Shown: positions 46,050 through 58,157, counted from the first letter of the stretch. The stretch is DNA of 64,000 nt from Echria macrotheca (GCA_030411725.1 MU839851.1:248001-312000), one strand, 5' to 3'. Program-made: numbers and translations. The notes: generated from the letters alone by a model not told the origin.

Positions 46050-46643
46050 GTGGTGGGTGCAGGTAGTCTAGACCTAACCGGACCTAAGACTTTCTCAGTT
46101 TCCACTCGAGCGGAGGATTGTCCCGGCGGTAGGTGCCAAAGACGAGTGGACCTACTCCAAAGGCAATCCGATCGTGAAGAAATCTTGCGAGGGCCTCTCG
46201 AGGCGACCTTGTTCGCCAAGCTGACGAAATTTGTCAGCGAGCGCAAGGACCTCGCACCCTTCAATCAGACGGCATATGCGCCCCCTTGTACCTCACCCGC
46301 TGGTGTTTTCATCGAGACCAAGGTCGACGCCAACAGCTAAGCCGACGCGCAGTCCCAGCTTGGAGTCTGGGTGGCCTCGTGGATGCGCCGCGTCCATAAC
46401 TTTAGGCTTGACCAGAACCCTCTCCCGGCAATCCCTGTCTTGCTTGCCCTTGGTGAGATGTGGGAGCTGTGGTTCGCCATGGACAAGGGAGACCGTATTG
46501 ACATATGTAGACGATGTCTGATTGGTAGCACGGGCTCACTGGACGACGCATACAAACTTCTAGCCTCTCTGCGGACACTGTCGTCATGGATGGCATCGGA
46601 TTTTCGGCGCTGGGTTGAACAGGTTGTAGCTGCATTAGATTGA
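46050..46643 (+). pseudogene. 5'-truncated PD-(D/E)XK nuclease-like (PDDEXK_12) pseudogene
   Basis: The translation APFNQTAY-APP...GVFIETKVDANS, then a TAA at about 46338, then ADAQSQLGVWVASWMRR, ending with PLLALGEMWELWFAMDKG-type and WVEQVV sequence, matches the C-terminal half of a large fungal PD-(D/E)XK nuclease-like family (PDDEXK_12). The conserved signature N-Q-T-A-Y...I-E-T-K, then Q-L-x-V-W, is present, with the E-x-K of the nuclease fold. The frame is the same on both sides of the stop. TAA can arise from CAA or CAG/GAA-like codons by a single transition-type change. The N-terminal two thirds of the family are absent. MITE copy 4 lies 97 bp downstream. Confidence 0.75.
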
Positions 46644-46740
46644 GATGCAAGTCTCTCCCTCTCTCTCCCGGACTGGGACGACCTGGGTACCTGTACTCCC
46701 TGTGCTGACCCTGTTCAATACATCTACGCCTTTTCTTAAG

Positions 46741-47161
46741 GGCATCTGATAGGGGTGCACCCCCTTTTTGCTACGGGTGCATCCCCTTGAAGATAAACTT
46801 TTCGCATAAATCCTCAGATACAAGCGTTTCGGCGTATTAGCAATGCGAAAGGGGTTATTAACAAGGGCTTTACAATTAATCAATTACGTTGTTAAACCTC
46901 TATTTACCGGAAATAAGATATAATGGTTTCGACCTAACGTATACCCAGCGGTCTAGTGAATATACGTAACTGCTTTATACCTTTACTTTTATCAGCCTTT
47001 ATAAGTTTAAAACCCCTTATATATAGTAAATAGGCCTTTAATAAATATATATATATACCTTTTAGGAAACATATTAGCTGTAAATTAAAGGGTACATGCG
47101 TAAAATACGATGGCGGGGGATGCACCCGTAGCAAAAGGGGGGTGCACCCCTATCTGATGCC
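46741..47161 (+). mobile_element. MITE copy 4, 421 bp
   Basis: The best-preserved copy. The left end is GGCATCTGATAGGGGTGCAC and the right end is its inverted repeat; the TIR extends about 46 bp to the GGGTGCATCCCC motif. The flanks TTCTTAAG (46733-46740) and TTTCCAAA (47162-47169) differ at four of eight positions, and all four are transitions, so they may be an aged duplication. It lies 74 bp from the 3' end of the GH55-LysM-WSC gene. Confidence 0.88.
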
Positions 47162-47235
47162 TTTCCAAAAAGCCACGCTTTGTCTTGTAAACGGCACCCG
47201 CCCATCGCATTGCATGAATTGAGACCTGGTACCTG

Positions 47236-50200
47236 TTATCTAGTTCTCACTCTCACACCTGTTCCAGTCGTAAAGACACTGACGTCGGCTGATCCTCCGC
47301 ACTTCACCTTGCTATCGCCGCCGCAGACCGTCGTGCACCCATCACTCTGCACGCTCCCCTTATTCAGCGCAGTATCACAGAAACAGCTAGTCCCCTTACT
47401 CAACCCAAACACAGGATACCCTTGATCCATAATGCACCACTCCGCACACTTCAAGACCGTCATGGACGTCGAGTTCGTGCTCATGTCCCCCAACACACCT
47501 GTAGCGCCCGAGTTCTTCCAACACCCAGCATCAACATACGGGGTTGCCCAAATCCTCAGCGGGGCAACACAATAGGCCGTTCCGGGAACCAAATCCCGGG
47601 AGCATGATGCCGAACTCTTGATGGACGGGTTGACCGAGAGGAACAGTTCCATGTAGATGCCGTTCCGCGTCAAGACCTCGTCGCAGGTAATATCCTTGAC
47701 GGCGATATACCACTTGCCGCATAATGTGGTAGTGCCCTTCGCCACCGGGGTTCCCGACGGAGGAGCGACGAAGTCAGTGCCAAAGCCTGTGCTTGCACCA
47801 GGGAAGCCCGTAGTGCCGTTGGCGGGTCCCGGATCGGTAAAGGCGCCGCCGGGGGGCGAGGAGCACAGAACAGACCCGAGGATGGATTCGGAGTGGAGGT
47901 TAGAACAGGCTGCGTCGATGAAGGTGTTGTAGGCGCGGATGTCCGAGACGTTGGCGCGCCATGATGCAGTGTCGCAGTCGTCAGCCGCTTGTAGGCGGTA
48001 GGTTTTGCAGGTCATTGGAAGGCACAGGGTTGAACCGGGAGGCGCGAGGTTGGTACAGGTGGACATGTTGGAAGAGACACCGTTCATGTTGTTGGCGTTG
48101 AAGAGGTCGGCAGAGGACACTGAGTTAGCAAGGGCAATGGTAGTGCAGTTGTCGCCGGCTTTGATGGTGTAAAACTTGTTTGTGACGCAGTAGGGCTTCG
48201 GGGAGGATGTCGGCGGGATAACAGGCGGCTGCGTGGTGGTTGGTTGGTTCTTGAGGCCGCAGGTCTTGACGGCCAGCCCGAGAGCCTTTTGAAAGAACAC
48301 ATCGGTGCCATAGGCCGAGTAGCGCGAGGCCTGCATCATCTGCAGCCGGCCAAGATAGCAGTCGGAACAGAGCTGGTCTTTGGGGATGTTGTCGACACCT
48401 TGCGAAGCTGGAAAGGCTGCAATGATATCTGCGTGCGGTTAGTTTCCATCTTGTTCACTCGTCCTACGTAGATCAGATGCATACCGTTGCAGTACTTGCC
48501 GGTGCTAGGATCCTTTTGACATGTCTCATTCCAGCCGTACCAGATGTAGTTACCCAAGACAGCCGGAGGTGACCCGTCGTCAAAGGCGTTCCCAGCGCAG
48601 TCGGAATCGACACCTCGAACCCACGAGGCAAGAGACTTTGCGCAAGTTGGAGCGCAAATGGAAGTAGTCAGCGTCGAGTCGTCGACCCCGCCGTGGTACT
48701 CGGGACCGGTCCAGGCTTGAGTGTACGCGTCGCAGTTGATGGTGGCCAGCAAGGCGCTCTGACAAGTCTTTGTGAAATTTGAATAGACAAAGTCAGCGTC
48801 TTGATAGAGTTGGTAAGGGTCCGCGGCTTGGGCGGCAAGCGTGTCAACCAGCAGGGCCTGGAAAGAAGCTGTGCTCAAGGCCGCTGTGCTCCCATTGTGC
48901 CGGACTTGGCGGGAGGACAGCATTTGGACTGACGAATTGGAGGTCTGGCCTTGTCCGATGACCGCGAGGCTATAAAGCCAAAGGTTGTGGTTTTGCCGAA
49001 TCTGAACGGCGCTCGCAGCTTTCTGGCATCGCTGACTGGACGACAAGGATGGGAAGACGGCAGCGCCGAGGATGTATATTGACCCGGAATCGAGAACGCT
49101 CAAGACAGCCGGGGACTCGGCAAGCTCTGCCCCGTCATCAATCGATGCGAGTTGAGAACAAGTTGTTGCGGCCGTCTGTGTTCCCCCGAGCAGGACCTGG
49201 TCTGCTCGTGCCACACGGTACTGGTACGGACCCGAGCCCTCGAACGAGGTGCCCCATAGCCAAGTTGGACCTTCGCTCTCGACCAGCAAACCCCGGAAAC
49301 CGCCCACGACATTTTTCGAGGTCCATACATTCTCGAGATACGCCGAAGCCTTGCGCGTGATGTGCATCACCAGGCCGGCAAACCTTTCTCCAACAACGAA
49401 CTTTGTATCTTTCTATCATCAGCACAACCCGGGAACGCAAGTCGCCCAAACATGGAAGGAAAGAAATGGAACTTACCCCAGAGCCCCGCCCCTCCCTGTT
49501 GCACCCCCTCCCTCACATTCCATTCCATCAACACCGCCTCCTCCCCTCCGTCTTCTATCGCTATCTCCAGCCCCTGCACCTCCACTACCCCCATGTCCCC
49601 ATCCTCACCCACTCTCACCACTGCTTTTCCCTTCTCAAATCTCCCCGTCTTGCCCAAAATTCTCGGCCACGCCTGCCCCACTACCCTCGAGCCCAGCGGC
49701 ACCCTTATTGTGTTTGACACAAGGTACGTTCCCTGCGGGATGTACACTATTGCTGAAAGATTCGCCGCTAATGTCAGGACCGAATTCAGCACAGGGGTGT
49801 CATCAGACTGTCCGTCGCCGCGAGCGCCAAACGTGCGCACATTGAAGATCTCGGACTGACCTGGGGACGAGTAGGTCGGCCGAGAACGGGTGAAGAAGGG
49901 CTCTTTGGGCAGGGCTTGGTTGGGCGGAGAAGGGTGAGTTAACGGGGTCGGTCTCGGACGAGGGGACTCAGGCAAGGATGAGGAGAGAGAAGGTGGATAG
50001 GTTGAGATGAGCATGTCACCGGAGGGGTTTCCTGGGAGGGACGACGCAGAGGAGTAAATGGCGGTTGTGAGGCCGGCGAGGCGGGAGTTGAGCATGATGA
50101 GGTTGCTAGTGTCGCTGGGAGAAGAAGGCGCCGAGATATTTATTCCGATGCGTCCGTTGGTGATTACAGTGTCAGAGAGGATGAGTGAGCCTGCTGTCTC

Positions 50201-51878
50201 GATGGTTGAGTTCTGCGTCAAAAAATTGGTCAGGGGCATCCTCGAGTAGCCTGAGGGAATGGACTCACTCCAGGACCGCTGAGCCCAAGCATGACACCAG
50301 TATCACAGTCGTCGATGACGGTCTTCTGCATGGTTAGTCCCCAGTCGCGATCAATGTAGAGTGCTGTCTCGCAGTTCTTGAAGTGTAGATCGCTGCCTGT
50401 GAACTGCTGAGTTCCTGTAAAAAGGCCATATTTGCCGCCGACAAACATCAATCGCGACAAAACTCCGCCGCTGCCGTTTTCCACGTAGAGTCCTAGTTGT
50501 GTTGTGGACGGTTCAGAAACCGGATTTGTTGCGTAGAAGTGAATGTTGTCCAACAAGCCACCCCTGCAGGCGCGCCAATGAATCCCGGCGATGCTGGCTT
50601 TCTGACTAGACTTCCGAATGTCGATCACCAGATTCCGAACACTCTGTTGGTAGTCTTCTGAGTCCACATACCACTCGGGCTGAGTTCCAGTGTACACACT
50701 TGACGCCAAGAGGGCTCCGCCGACAAAGCTTGGAGCCGCAACAAGTCGAGGGAGGTCATCGGGCTACATATTTGTCAGTCTGAGTATGAGTTGCGTTTCT
50801 GATACTCCCGAAACTTACATTCCCGAGAACCTCGGTGCCAGGAAACAGCGAGATCATTGAACTGACTAGATAGCTGCCCGCAGGAAAGTACACCGTCACA
50901 GGCCGGACGGCTTCGGCATCGCAGTTGAGACTGCAGCGGTCCCCGTCAGATACCGCTCGCTGGATAGCCTGCGTGTCGTCGGTGCGGCCGTCACCTTTGG
51001 CTCCGTAATCCCCAACATTTCTCCATGTCTATCATCTGTTAAATCATGTTGTACCGATAGATCATGAAGTCAAAATTGCAAGCAGCACGGGGAAACAATA
51101 TGCTGGGGAAGCCCACCTGGAATCCGCTGAGCCTCTCGTCATGCCTCGTAGCTTGGATCCCCTCCATCCAGAACCCACCCCCTTCCCTCCTCGAGACGAT
51201 ATTTCCACCAGATGACACTACGTCCATGGGATTGGGCCCTTGAGTCTTTTCGTAAGCCGGTCCCAGCCCATCCGGCCCCTGCATGGCCTGCGGAGCGGCA
51301 TTTGTGTCGTTTGCCGTGAAGCCGGCTTTGATCATGCTCCGCACGATTGCGTCGTAGTCATCCTCCCCATCAGGACCAGAAGTTAGAGTCTTGACGCGAG
51401 GCGATGATTCCGCTGCGAGTTTCGCTGCGGAGAGAATCTCAGGAGGGATCGTGTAGGACCGGGCTAGCGATGAAGACAGATCCATCTCCGGAGAGCTGTG
51501 GTTGGTAAGGAAGCGCTTCCAGATAGGAAAAATCCGCTTTGTTAGGGCGCTATTAGTGGTCTGATTGGTTGTCATTTTACCGATGCTGAGGATGCCGTCA
51601 ACATCCAGAAAAGGTGCTGGCTTGTCTGCCGTTTTTCTAGCACCAGGTTCGTAGACGTTTTTGCGAGGTTGGTGAAGGACTGCGTTGTTGACGCGCCCCA
51701 TGGCGTCCAGGAATCTAGCGAGCATCCCATTGGAGTCGGTGCCGTTGCTTCGGCTTGCTGGCGTGGATGAGTTGAAATTGAGGCTCTCCGCCGCAAGCAC
51801 CATTGGGGGGAGGTAGAAGGTGGTAAGAAGCAACAGTATCCGACCCAGACATCGGTGTTTTGCCTTTGGTGAGTTCAT
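47236..51878 (-). CDS. GH55-type beta-1,3-glucanase fused to three LysM domains and a WSC domain
   Basis: Six exons: 51878-51117, 51028-50819, 50763-50269, 50212-49477, 49408-48485 and 48428-47236. Introns are 55-88 bp. The sum is 4320 nt, 1439 residues, in frame. A signal peptide covers 1-29. The GH55 / pectate-lyase-3-like double beta-helix runs from about 215: FWMEGIQ, NVGDYGAKGDGRTDDTQAI with VYFPAGSYLVSS, then GIHWRACRG, LYVENGSGG and FTGTQQFTG. The second helix has NVRTFGARGDGQSDDT, VYIPQGTYLVSNTI, GLWD, HITRKASAYLENVW and TWLWGTSFE. Residues ~930-1095 carry the cysteine-rich block found in LysM-only proteins (YGWNETCQKDP, LCSDC). LysM domains lie near 1127-1175, 1180-1230 and 1270-1320, and WSC near 1335-1425 (GCW, CFC, CGG). 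It probably cuts beta-1,3-glucan while bound to chitin-rich walls. Catalytic residues were not assigned. Confidence 0.9.
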
Positions 51879-52749
51879 TTTGGTTGGACTAGAGGAAGGC
51901 TATTTCTTTCGACACTTTGGCACCCCAATGAAAAATAGTCCAAAGGATGGGTGAACGAGAGTCGTGCGATCTTTCTCAACCGCTGCGTTTCAAGCTGAGA
52001 TGCGTTGCGGACTCCTAGGTGCATGGGTGAGAAACGACGGCAAGTTGGAAGAGCAATCAGATCCTAGTCTGATTCGGACTAGAGGTGATAGCACGAGGTT
52101 GAAAGAGCGGTATAGTCCGCGGAACAGGAGAGCGGAATGGTCCGAACCGGTCAGGGGGTCAGTGTTGTAGCAGGTACAAGCATGGAATTTGGCCGCTGGC
52201 ATTTAGCCTCTAGTATTAAAATGTAATCTTACGGCCTACCTATGTATAATACAACCCTGTACTGCTTCGGCAGAACGCCTCGCATCACCCTGTGGAGTTT
52301 TTACTGCCATGGGGGGTTACAGCGCCGCAGTGCAAACAATAGTCAGAGTGAGCCTTATAGTTTCCCCTGAACCCGCCACACACTTGCATCGTTACGCGTG
52401 TTCGGGTGTTGAGTGTTGAATACTAAGTATCTCATCTCCATGTCATTCAACCGGTGGATTACCTATCTGCAAGGCAATTAACAGAGCAGCAGAGCGAAAC
52501 ATTGCTGTGTGGCACAGCGGACAGAAAGACCATGGCTATGCCGCTCATTTTGGGTACCCCTGCGGAGGCAAGACGGCAAAGGCGTATTTGTGAAAGTGAA
52601 TGGTGTGTCACTCGCCGTCGACTACAAGGCTCTGGACGCGGATTCAGGGGATCATCGCCCCCCCAACATTATTCCTGATCAGTGACCCCCTTTTATTCTG
52701 TTTTCAGAGCTCTGGGAAGATATCAACCGAACCATATTCGACCCTCATC
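51879..52749. other. Divergent intergenic region
   Basis: About 870 bp between the divergent GH55-LysM-WSC and second chitinase genes, so a shared promoter region. No other gene recognised. Confidence 0.5.
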
Positions 52750-55700
52750 ATGCGGATACAATCTGGGACGGGGACGGCGTTCACCCTCATACTTCTGGCC
52801 CTTTTCGCTGTCGCTGCAGTGCAAGCCCAAGAATGCAGCAAAACCAAGCTGTGTGCGTCGGGGTGTTGTAGCAAATTTGGCATTTGCGGCACCACCAAAG
52901 ATCACTGCGGTGATGGATGTCAGAGCACTTGTGATTTCAAGCTCGGGTGCGACGCAGACAACCCGTGCAAGGGGGACGAGTGCTGCTCCAAATTTGGCTT
53001 CTGTGGACTCGGTCCGGACTGTAAGTTCTCCCTGTGAGGTTGGCAGAGATAAGAGTTGGCACGGCTGCTTACCTGGGAGTAGACTGTGCCAAAGAGGTCT
53101 GCGTCAACAACTGTGGTGCAAAATCGTATTGCGATCCCGGGTACGGAAAGGAGTGGTCACAGATTGGCAACTGCCCACTCAAGGTCTGCTGTTCAAAATG
53201 GGGGTAAGTGTGACCTCACATGAAAGAGACACCGCTGAACTGATACGTCGCCATAGATTTTGCGGGCTCACTCAAGAGTACTGCGGCGATAAGAAAGTCA
53301 AGCGGCCCTCCTGCAGCGCCGACACAGCTTCCATAAGACGTGTGGTTGGTTACTACGAAGGGTGGGCGGCCCGCCGCAGCTGCCTCCCCTTTCGCCCTCG
53401 AGACATCAAACCCGGCGTCTACAGCCATCTGAACTTTGCTTTTGCAAGCATCAACCCGCAGACGTCGGAAATCGCCCCGGCCGACGCCGGTGATGTTGAG
53501 CTGTACAGAGAACTGACAGACCTGAAAAAGTCGGATCCCGCGCTCAAAGTGTACATCGCGATTGGCGGATGGGCCTTCACAGAGCCATGGATGGCGACCA
53601 AGACCGCATTCTCCGATCTCGCTGCGTCTCCAGCGCGGCAGCGGGCCTTCTTCAAGTCGCTTATATCGTTTATGGCGACGTACAACTTTGATGGCGTGGA
53701 TATCGACTGGGAGTATCCCGCGGCAGATGACCGTAGCGGGCGGGAAGAAGACTTCAAAAACTTCCCTACTTTTGTCGCCAATCTCAAGGAGGCTCTGGCG
53801 AGCGGCGCGGGCAGTCGAACCGGGCTGACAATCACGCTGCCCGTCGCGTACTGGTACCTGCGGCACTTCGACATCGTCAAGCTGCAGGATTCAGTCGAGT
53901 TCTTCAACATGATGTCGTACGACTTGCACGGCACCTGGGACAAGGGAACCAACTACACCCAGCCGTGGCTGAACTCGCACACCAATCTTACCGAGATCAC
54001 CGACTACTTTGATCTACTATGGCGCAACGACATCGATCCCGCCAAGGTGGTCCTTGGGCTGGCATTTTACTCGCGGACGTTTACTCTGGCGGACCCGGGA
54101 TGCACCGACGTGGGAGGAAGGTGCCTCTTCGCCTCGGGAGGAAAACCCGGACGCTGCTCCAACAACGTAGGCACGCTGATGGGGTCCGAGGTACAGGAAA
54201 TACTCGATGCCAATAGTATTCAGCCCAAGCTTGACAAAGACGCGGCCGTCAAGACTTTTGTGTACAACGGCGACTGGATCACCTTTGACGACGAAGCAAC
54301 GTGGCGGCTCAAGGTCAAGTTCGCAAAGTCGCAGTGTCTCGGCGGCGTCATGGTCTGGGCCGTCAGTCAAGATATCAATGCCGTCGTCCCCACGAATAAG
54401 AAGAGGGACCAAGTCCTCGGCGCACGGGCTGGCTTACAAGGCACGTACTCGGAGCAGTTGCAGCGCGCCACAGGTTACAGTTCTCCGGGCTTCAAGGATG
54501 GAAACCCCGACACGCGAGTGACGCGGCCACACTGTCGATGGACAGGATGCGGCGAGGCCTGCGGTGCCAACTACTACCCGGTCTACCGGAAGGACACGGA
54601 CAGGCATTCTTCCACCGAGTATATGATGGACAGCACGGATTGCAAGGACGGCGGCATCCACCTGCTGTGCTGCCCAGCATATGTGAACGATGTTGAATGT
54701 GGCTGGTACGACTTTTGGAACGGAAAGTGTGGCGGCAACTGTCCCCAGGGCATGATCGAGGTCGGCAGCACGAGCGTCGCGTGCCACACACGAGTGCCGC
54801 AGGTGGCATGCTGTACGACTAAGAATAGTGTTGGCAACGAAATCACGGCCGTGGCCCTCTATAACAATTGCCATTGGGAGGGGGGCAACAAGTACCCCTG
54901 TGATAAAAAGGAGTCGGATCAGTGCAACGATGGCACCAAGCTCGTGGCCTCGCGTATGGGCACCGGCGGCTTCTGGTGTTCTGTCGACAGGAGACGGCTG
55001 GACTGCTGCGGTCCGCAGAGCGACGACAAGAAATGGGACAAGTGCTACTGGCAGGAGAAGCGGCCAGACAGCTCGGGCTACTGCCATCCGACTTGTCCGT
55101 ATCCCGAAGTCCGCGTGGCCATGGAGGACCAACCGCCCGGCTGCCGCTCGGGAGGCTGGGCGTACTGCTGCACGCCCATCTATAAGACCGAGGCTGTAAC
55201 TGACAACGACAAGATAGCCCTGTACAAGGCCGCTTTCGACACATACATGAGCGACCCTGTCTGCCGGTACGACAATGGAGCGACCAAGCTGAGAGTGCGC
55301 GACAGACCGGAAATCAACGCATCGTCATGGGCACTGACCAAGCGACAGCCCGGCGCGCTTGTTCCGCACCAGGACGCCCAGATCATCGTCCCGCGTGTCG
55401 TTGCCCAGCTGGCCATGGGGGCCATTGTCGACGTGTTGTTTAGACAGCAGGTTCAGAATCTCGTCGACGCCGCGTATCGCCAGGCTGTAGTGACACGCAA
55501 CCGAAACTACGAGCACATGAGCACCAAGGCGCTGCAGAATTTCAACAAGGAGCTGGGACTCAACGAGCGTGAGAAGGCCATCAAGGACGTGTCATGCGAT
55601 ATGGACAAGTTTGCCGAAGCTGCCACGGAGACCGACGAGTTCACCCGGACTCTTGCCTGCACATGGATCTGGAATACCGAGAGCGAGTTCAACGAGGACG

Positions 55701-56933
55701 GCGATGATGGCGGCGACGAGGATCAAGACGGCCGACCAAACAAGCGCCGTCTTCGCCGCCGACCTGTGCATGTGCCCGATATCGAGCATGATATCCCCGA
55801 GCCCGATGAAAACGGCAACTGGCCCGAGCCGGCCGAAGACGGAACCATGTATCCGCATGAGGAAATGCTTCACGCCCTGTACGGACGGTCTACAGGCGCC
55901 CCTCGGGGGTACTCGGTCGACGCGAAGCGCAACGACCCTGCTGCACCTGGGCCCAAATTCTCGGTCCGGTCCAGCCAGTATTGGAATGGCAAGGATGGCG
56001 ACGAGCTCATCGATCATAACCAAGATAGCTCCCGCTATCTGATCGAGTCCAATGGATGCGGCCCCAGCGACTACAAGCTGTTGACCGACGCGAAGAAGAG
56101 TGACGCATCGGGGAAGTGGGTGTCTGAACATATCCTCGAGCTCCAGGGCTTCCCACGATTTCTCGAGGCGGCTATCTCAGGCCAGTTTAAGAAGCCGAAT
56201 ATGCGCAATCCGGGAAATACCCCCAGCCCCATCACCTCAACCCCCATAGCCGCTATCTATCCAGACATCATCAACACCGGATGGGCGGGCTGGAATTTTC
56301 CCGACTCCCCAGCCATGATTGCCATGGGCGTCATCGGCTCGACCAAGGAGCCCACCACGAGTAGGTCCTCCTCAGTCCGAGGCCTCATCCAAGTCAAGAA
56401 TTACTGACGAGAATACAGTGGTTGTCTGCGAATCCGCTCTCAACGCCATCAAGTCGCGCATATTCCGATTCTTCCGCCCAGTGAGCGCCGTCGCGTGGGC
56501 CAACTGCTGCTCCAGCACGACCCAGAAGGCGGCCGAAAATGCCTTTTCCAACCTCCAAAGAATATATGGTGTTTTCGACTACTACAACGATGCCAACGTC
56601 AAGGCCAAACACAAGAAGGCGTACAATCTCGTTAAGCAAGCGCTATCCGAGTTTGAAGCGGCCAAGCCCAGCGCATTCCCATTCCCAACGCTGCAGAACG
56701 CATGGAAGGAGTACATGACGAAGCAGGCAGATGCCATGGGCGACTTTGCTCGCTGGTGGGTCGACACCACGTTATTTCAACTTCGCACCAACTGGAATAT
56801 CGAATACTTCCAGGCGATCGCGGCCAAGGATGCCCAGCGGGAGTACTATGCTTATCAGACTGTCCTTGATATTACGGCATTTCAGGCCAAAGCATTGCTA
56901 CACTTTAGTATTGACACGTCTATCTTCACTTGA
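52750..56933 (+). CDS. Killer-toxin-like class V chitinase with hevein-type domains and GH18
   Basis: Four exons: 52750-53020, 53083-53203, 53257-56360 and 56419-56933, with introns of 62, 53 and 58 bp. The sum is 4011 nt, 1336 residues, in frame. A signal peptide ends near 27 (VQAQ). Chitin-binding type 1 motifs follow: CASGCCSKFGICGTTKDHCG, then CCSKFGFCGLGPDYC and CCSKWGFCGLTQEYC, the last two completed by splicing. GH18 starts near 158 (VVGYYEGWAARRSC) and has the full DGVDIDWE motif, with catalytic Glu at 283. The C-terminal ~800 residues contain many cysteines in repeated C-x(n)-W/C blocks (WTGCGEACG, CCxP, CHWEGG, CYWQEK). They then run to the SGKWVSEHILELQGFPRFLEA motif and the WNFPDSPAM-type region known from zymocin-alpha-like chitinases. 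No LysM and no Hce2 domain, unlike the paralogue at 1011. It is likely secreted and chitin-directed. Confidence 0.92.
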
Positions 56934-57422
56934 TGGTAGATATTTTGCAGGGCCGCGCTTGGAGATAATTAACAACGTTTCTGGACGCGGTTGCCATAGC
57001 GATGCAATATGCTTAGTGGTGTAGACTTAGTTGTTGGAGGCGAACTCAGTACGTCACATGCATTGAAGTGAGACGGAACTGGCCACATTCTGGACTGATC
57101 CCATTCGATAGGTTTTCACATACAAATATTTCCCTTGTCAGCAAAATAAAATCCATTGCTCCGTCTTCACAATCACGCTGCCTTCGTTTCTGCCCTGCGT
57201 CTCTGCTTTGTGTTGTGTCGCACCATTTCACGGCCTGCCAACCTTCAATGGGACCCAGGCACCAGCCCGGAATCAGGTGCCACACATTTGTCAACGTTGC
57301 ACCTCAATCGACATCAGCCTGTTCTCCAGGGACCCATAAATTTCACAGTCATTCCGTTTGCTTCCCCACATCACATACTAGTCATCTTTCACCTCTCATC
57401 AAGCCCTCCCGAAGAGAAGAAA
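56934..57422. other. Intergenic
   Basis: About 490 bp between the chitinase and the next gene. An upstream-extended frame of the next gene crosses it but looks non-coding. Nothing else seen. Confidence 0.45.
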
Positions 57423-58157
57423 ATGGCCAGCCCCAGCAAAGAGGAACTCGCGCAAGCTGTCGCGTACCGCGACACCATCCTCACCAAAATTGAATCCAAC
57501 CAGTCCCTTACCTGCTCCGAAAAGCGATTCCTCCTTCGCACCGGCTCTCTCCCGTACAAAGCCCTCGCGTTCCCAGAATCCATCACCCCTGCCCAGCGCA
57601 ACCGCATTCGCTACTCCCCTCCCCCCGATATCGTCAAAGCCAACATCATCAAAGTCACAGACGGTCAACTTTCGACCCCCGAGGAGCTCTACGCCAAGGT
57701 CTTGCGCGACCCTGGATCACTGGGTCCGGAAGAATTGACGCTGATTGTGAGGAACATGTTTCTCCCCGGCTCAACGCACGAGGCACTTGCGAGAAGGAGA
57801 TGGCAGAATAAGACGTCAGGGAGTAAGGCTTGGAATATGGCTTTCAACAGGGTCACCACGGAGCAGGAGGCTGAGGCGCATCGGGCTGCCGCGAGGGAGG
57901 AGATGAGGCCCGAGAGGGAGGAGGAGAAGCGGAGGGACTATCTGGAAAAGGTAGGAAAGTTGGAGACGAGTGAGGAGAGGGAGAGCTATCACGCGAGGGA
58001 GCGGATGATGGCGGAGCAGGCGGGGGAGAGGCTGAAGGAGTGGGAGGAGTATGACAAGATTTTAGAGAAGGAGGTAAAGGCGGAGATGAAGAGGATGGCG
58101 GATGAGATGCCGCAGGGAGAGTGTGATTGCTGCGCTGGGCTGCAAGAGGCCAAGTGA
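57423..58157 (+). CDS. Conserved-looking hypothetical protein with C-terminal coiled coil
   Basis: 244 residues, one exon. The ATG at 57423 (AAGAAAATGGCC, a good fungal context) is preferred over the open frame reaching back to 57156, which has an untidy composition. The N-terminal half (EELAQAVAYRDTILTKIESNQSLTCSEKRFLLRTGSLP in outline) is soluble and unrecognised. The C-terminal ~110 residues are strongly charged and helical (EEKRRDYLEKVGKLE, EKEVKAEMKRMADEMP), a likely coiled coil, ending with a CDCC cluster near the terminus that might bind metal. No signal peptide or membrane helix. Function unknown; no link to the flanking chitin genes is evident beyond position. Confidence 0.65.
   Translation: MASPSKEELAQAVAYRDTILTKIESNQSLTCSEKRFLLRTGSLPYKALAFPESITPAQRNRIRYSPPPDIVKANIIKVTDGQLSTPEELYAKVLRDPGSLGPEELTLIVRNMFLPGSTHEALARRRWQNKTSGSKAWNMAFNRVTTEQEAEAHRAAAREEMRPEREEEKRRDYLEKVGKLETSEERESYHARERMMAEQAGERLKEWEEYDKILEKEVKAEMKRMADEMPQGECDCCAGLQEAK

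Noticed and set aside
52682..56407. Single-exon reading of the second chitinase
   Set aside because: It reads through two introns, giving a non-hevein N-terminus and no signal peptide; the spliced model restores both.
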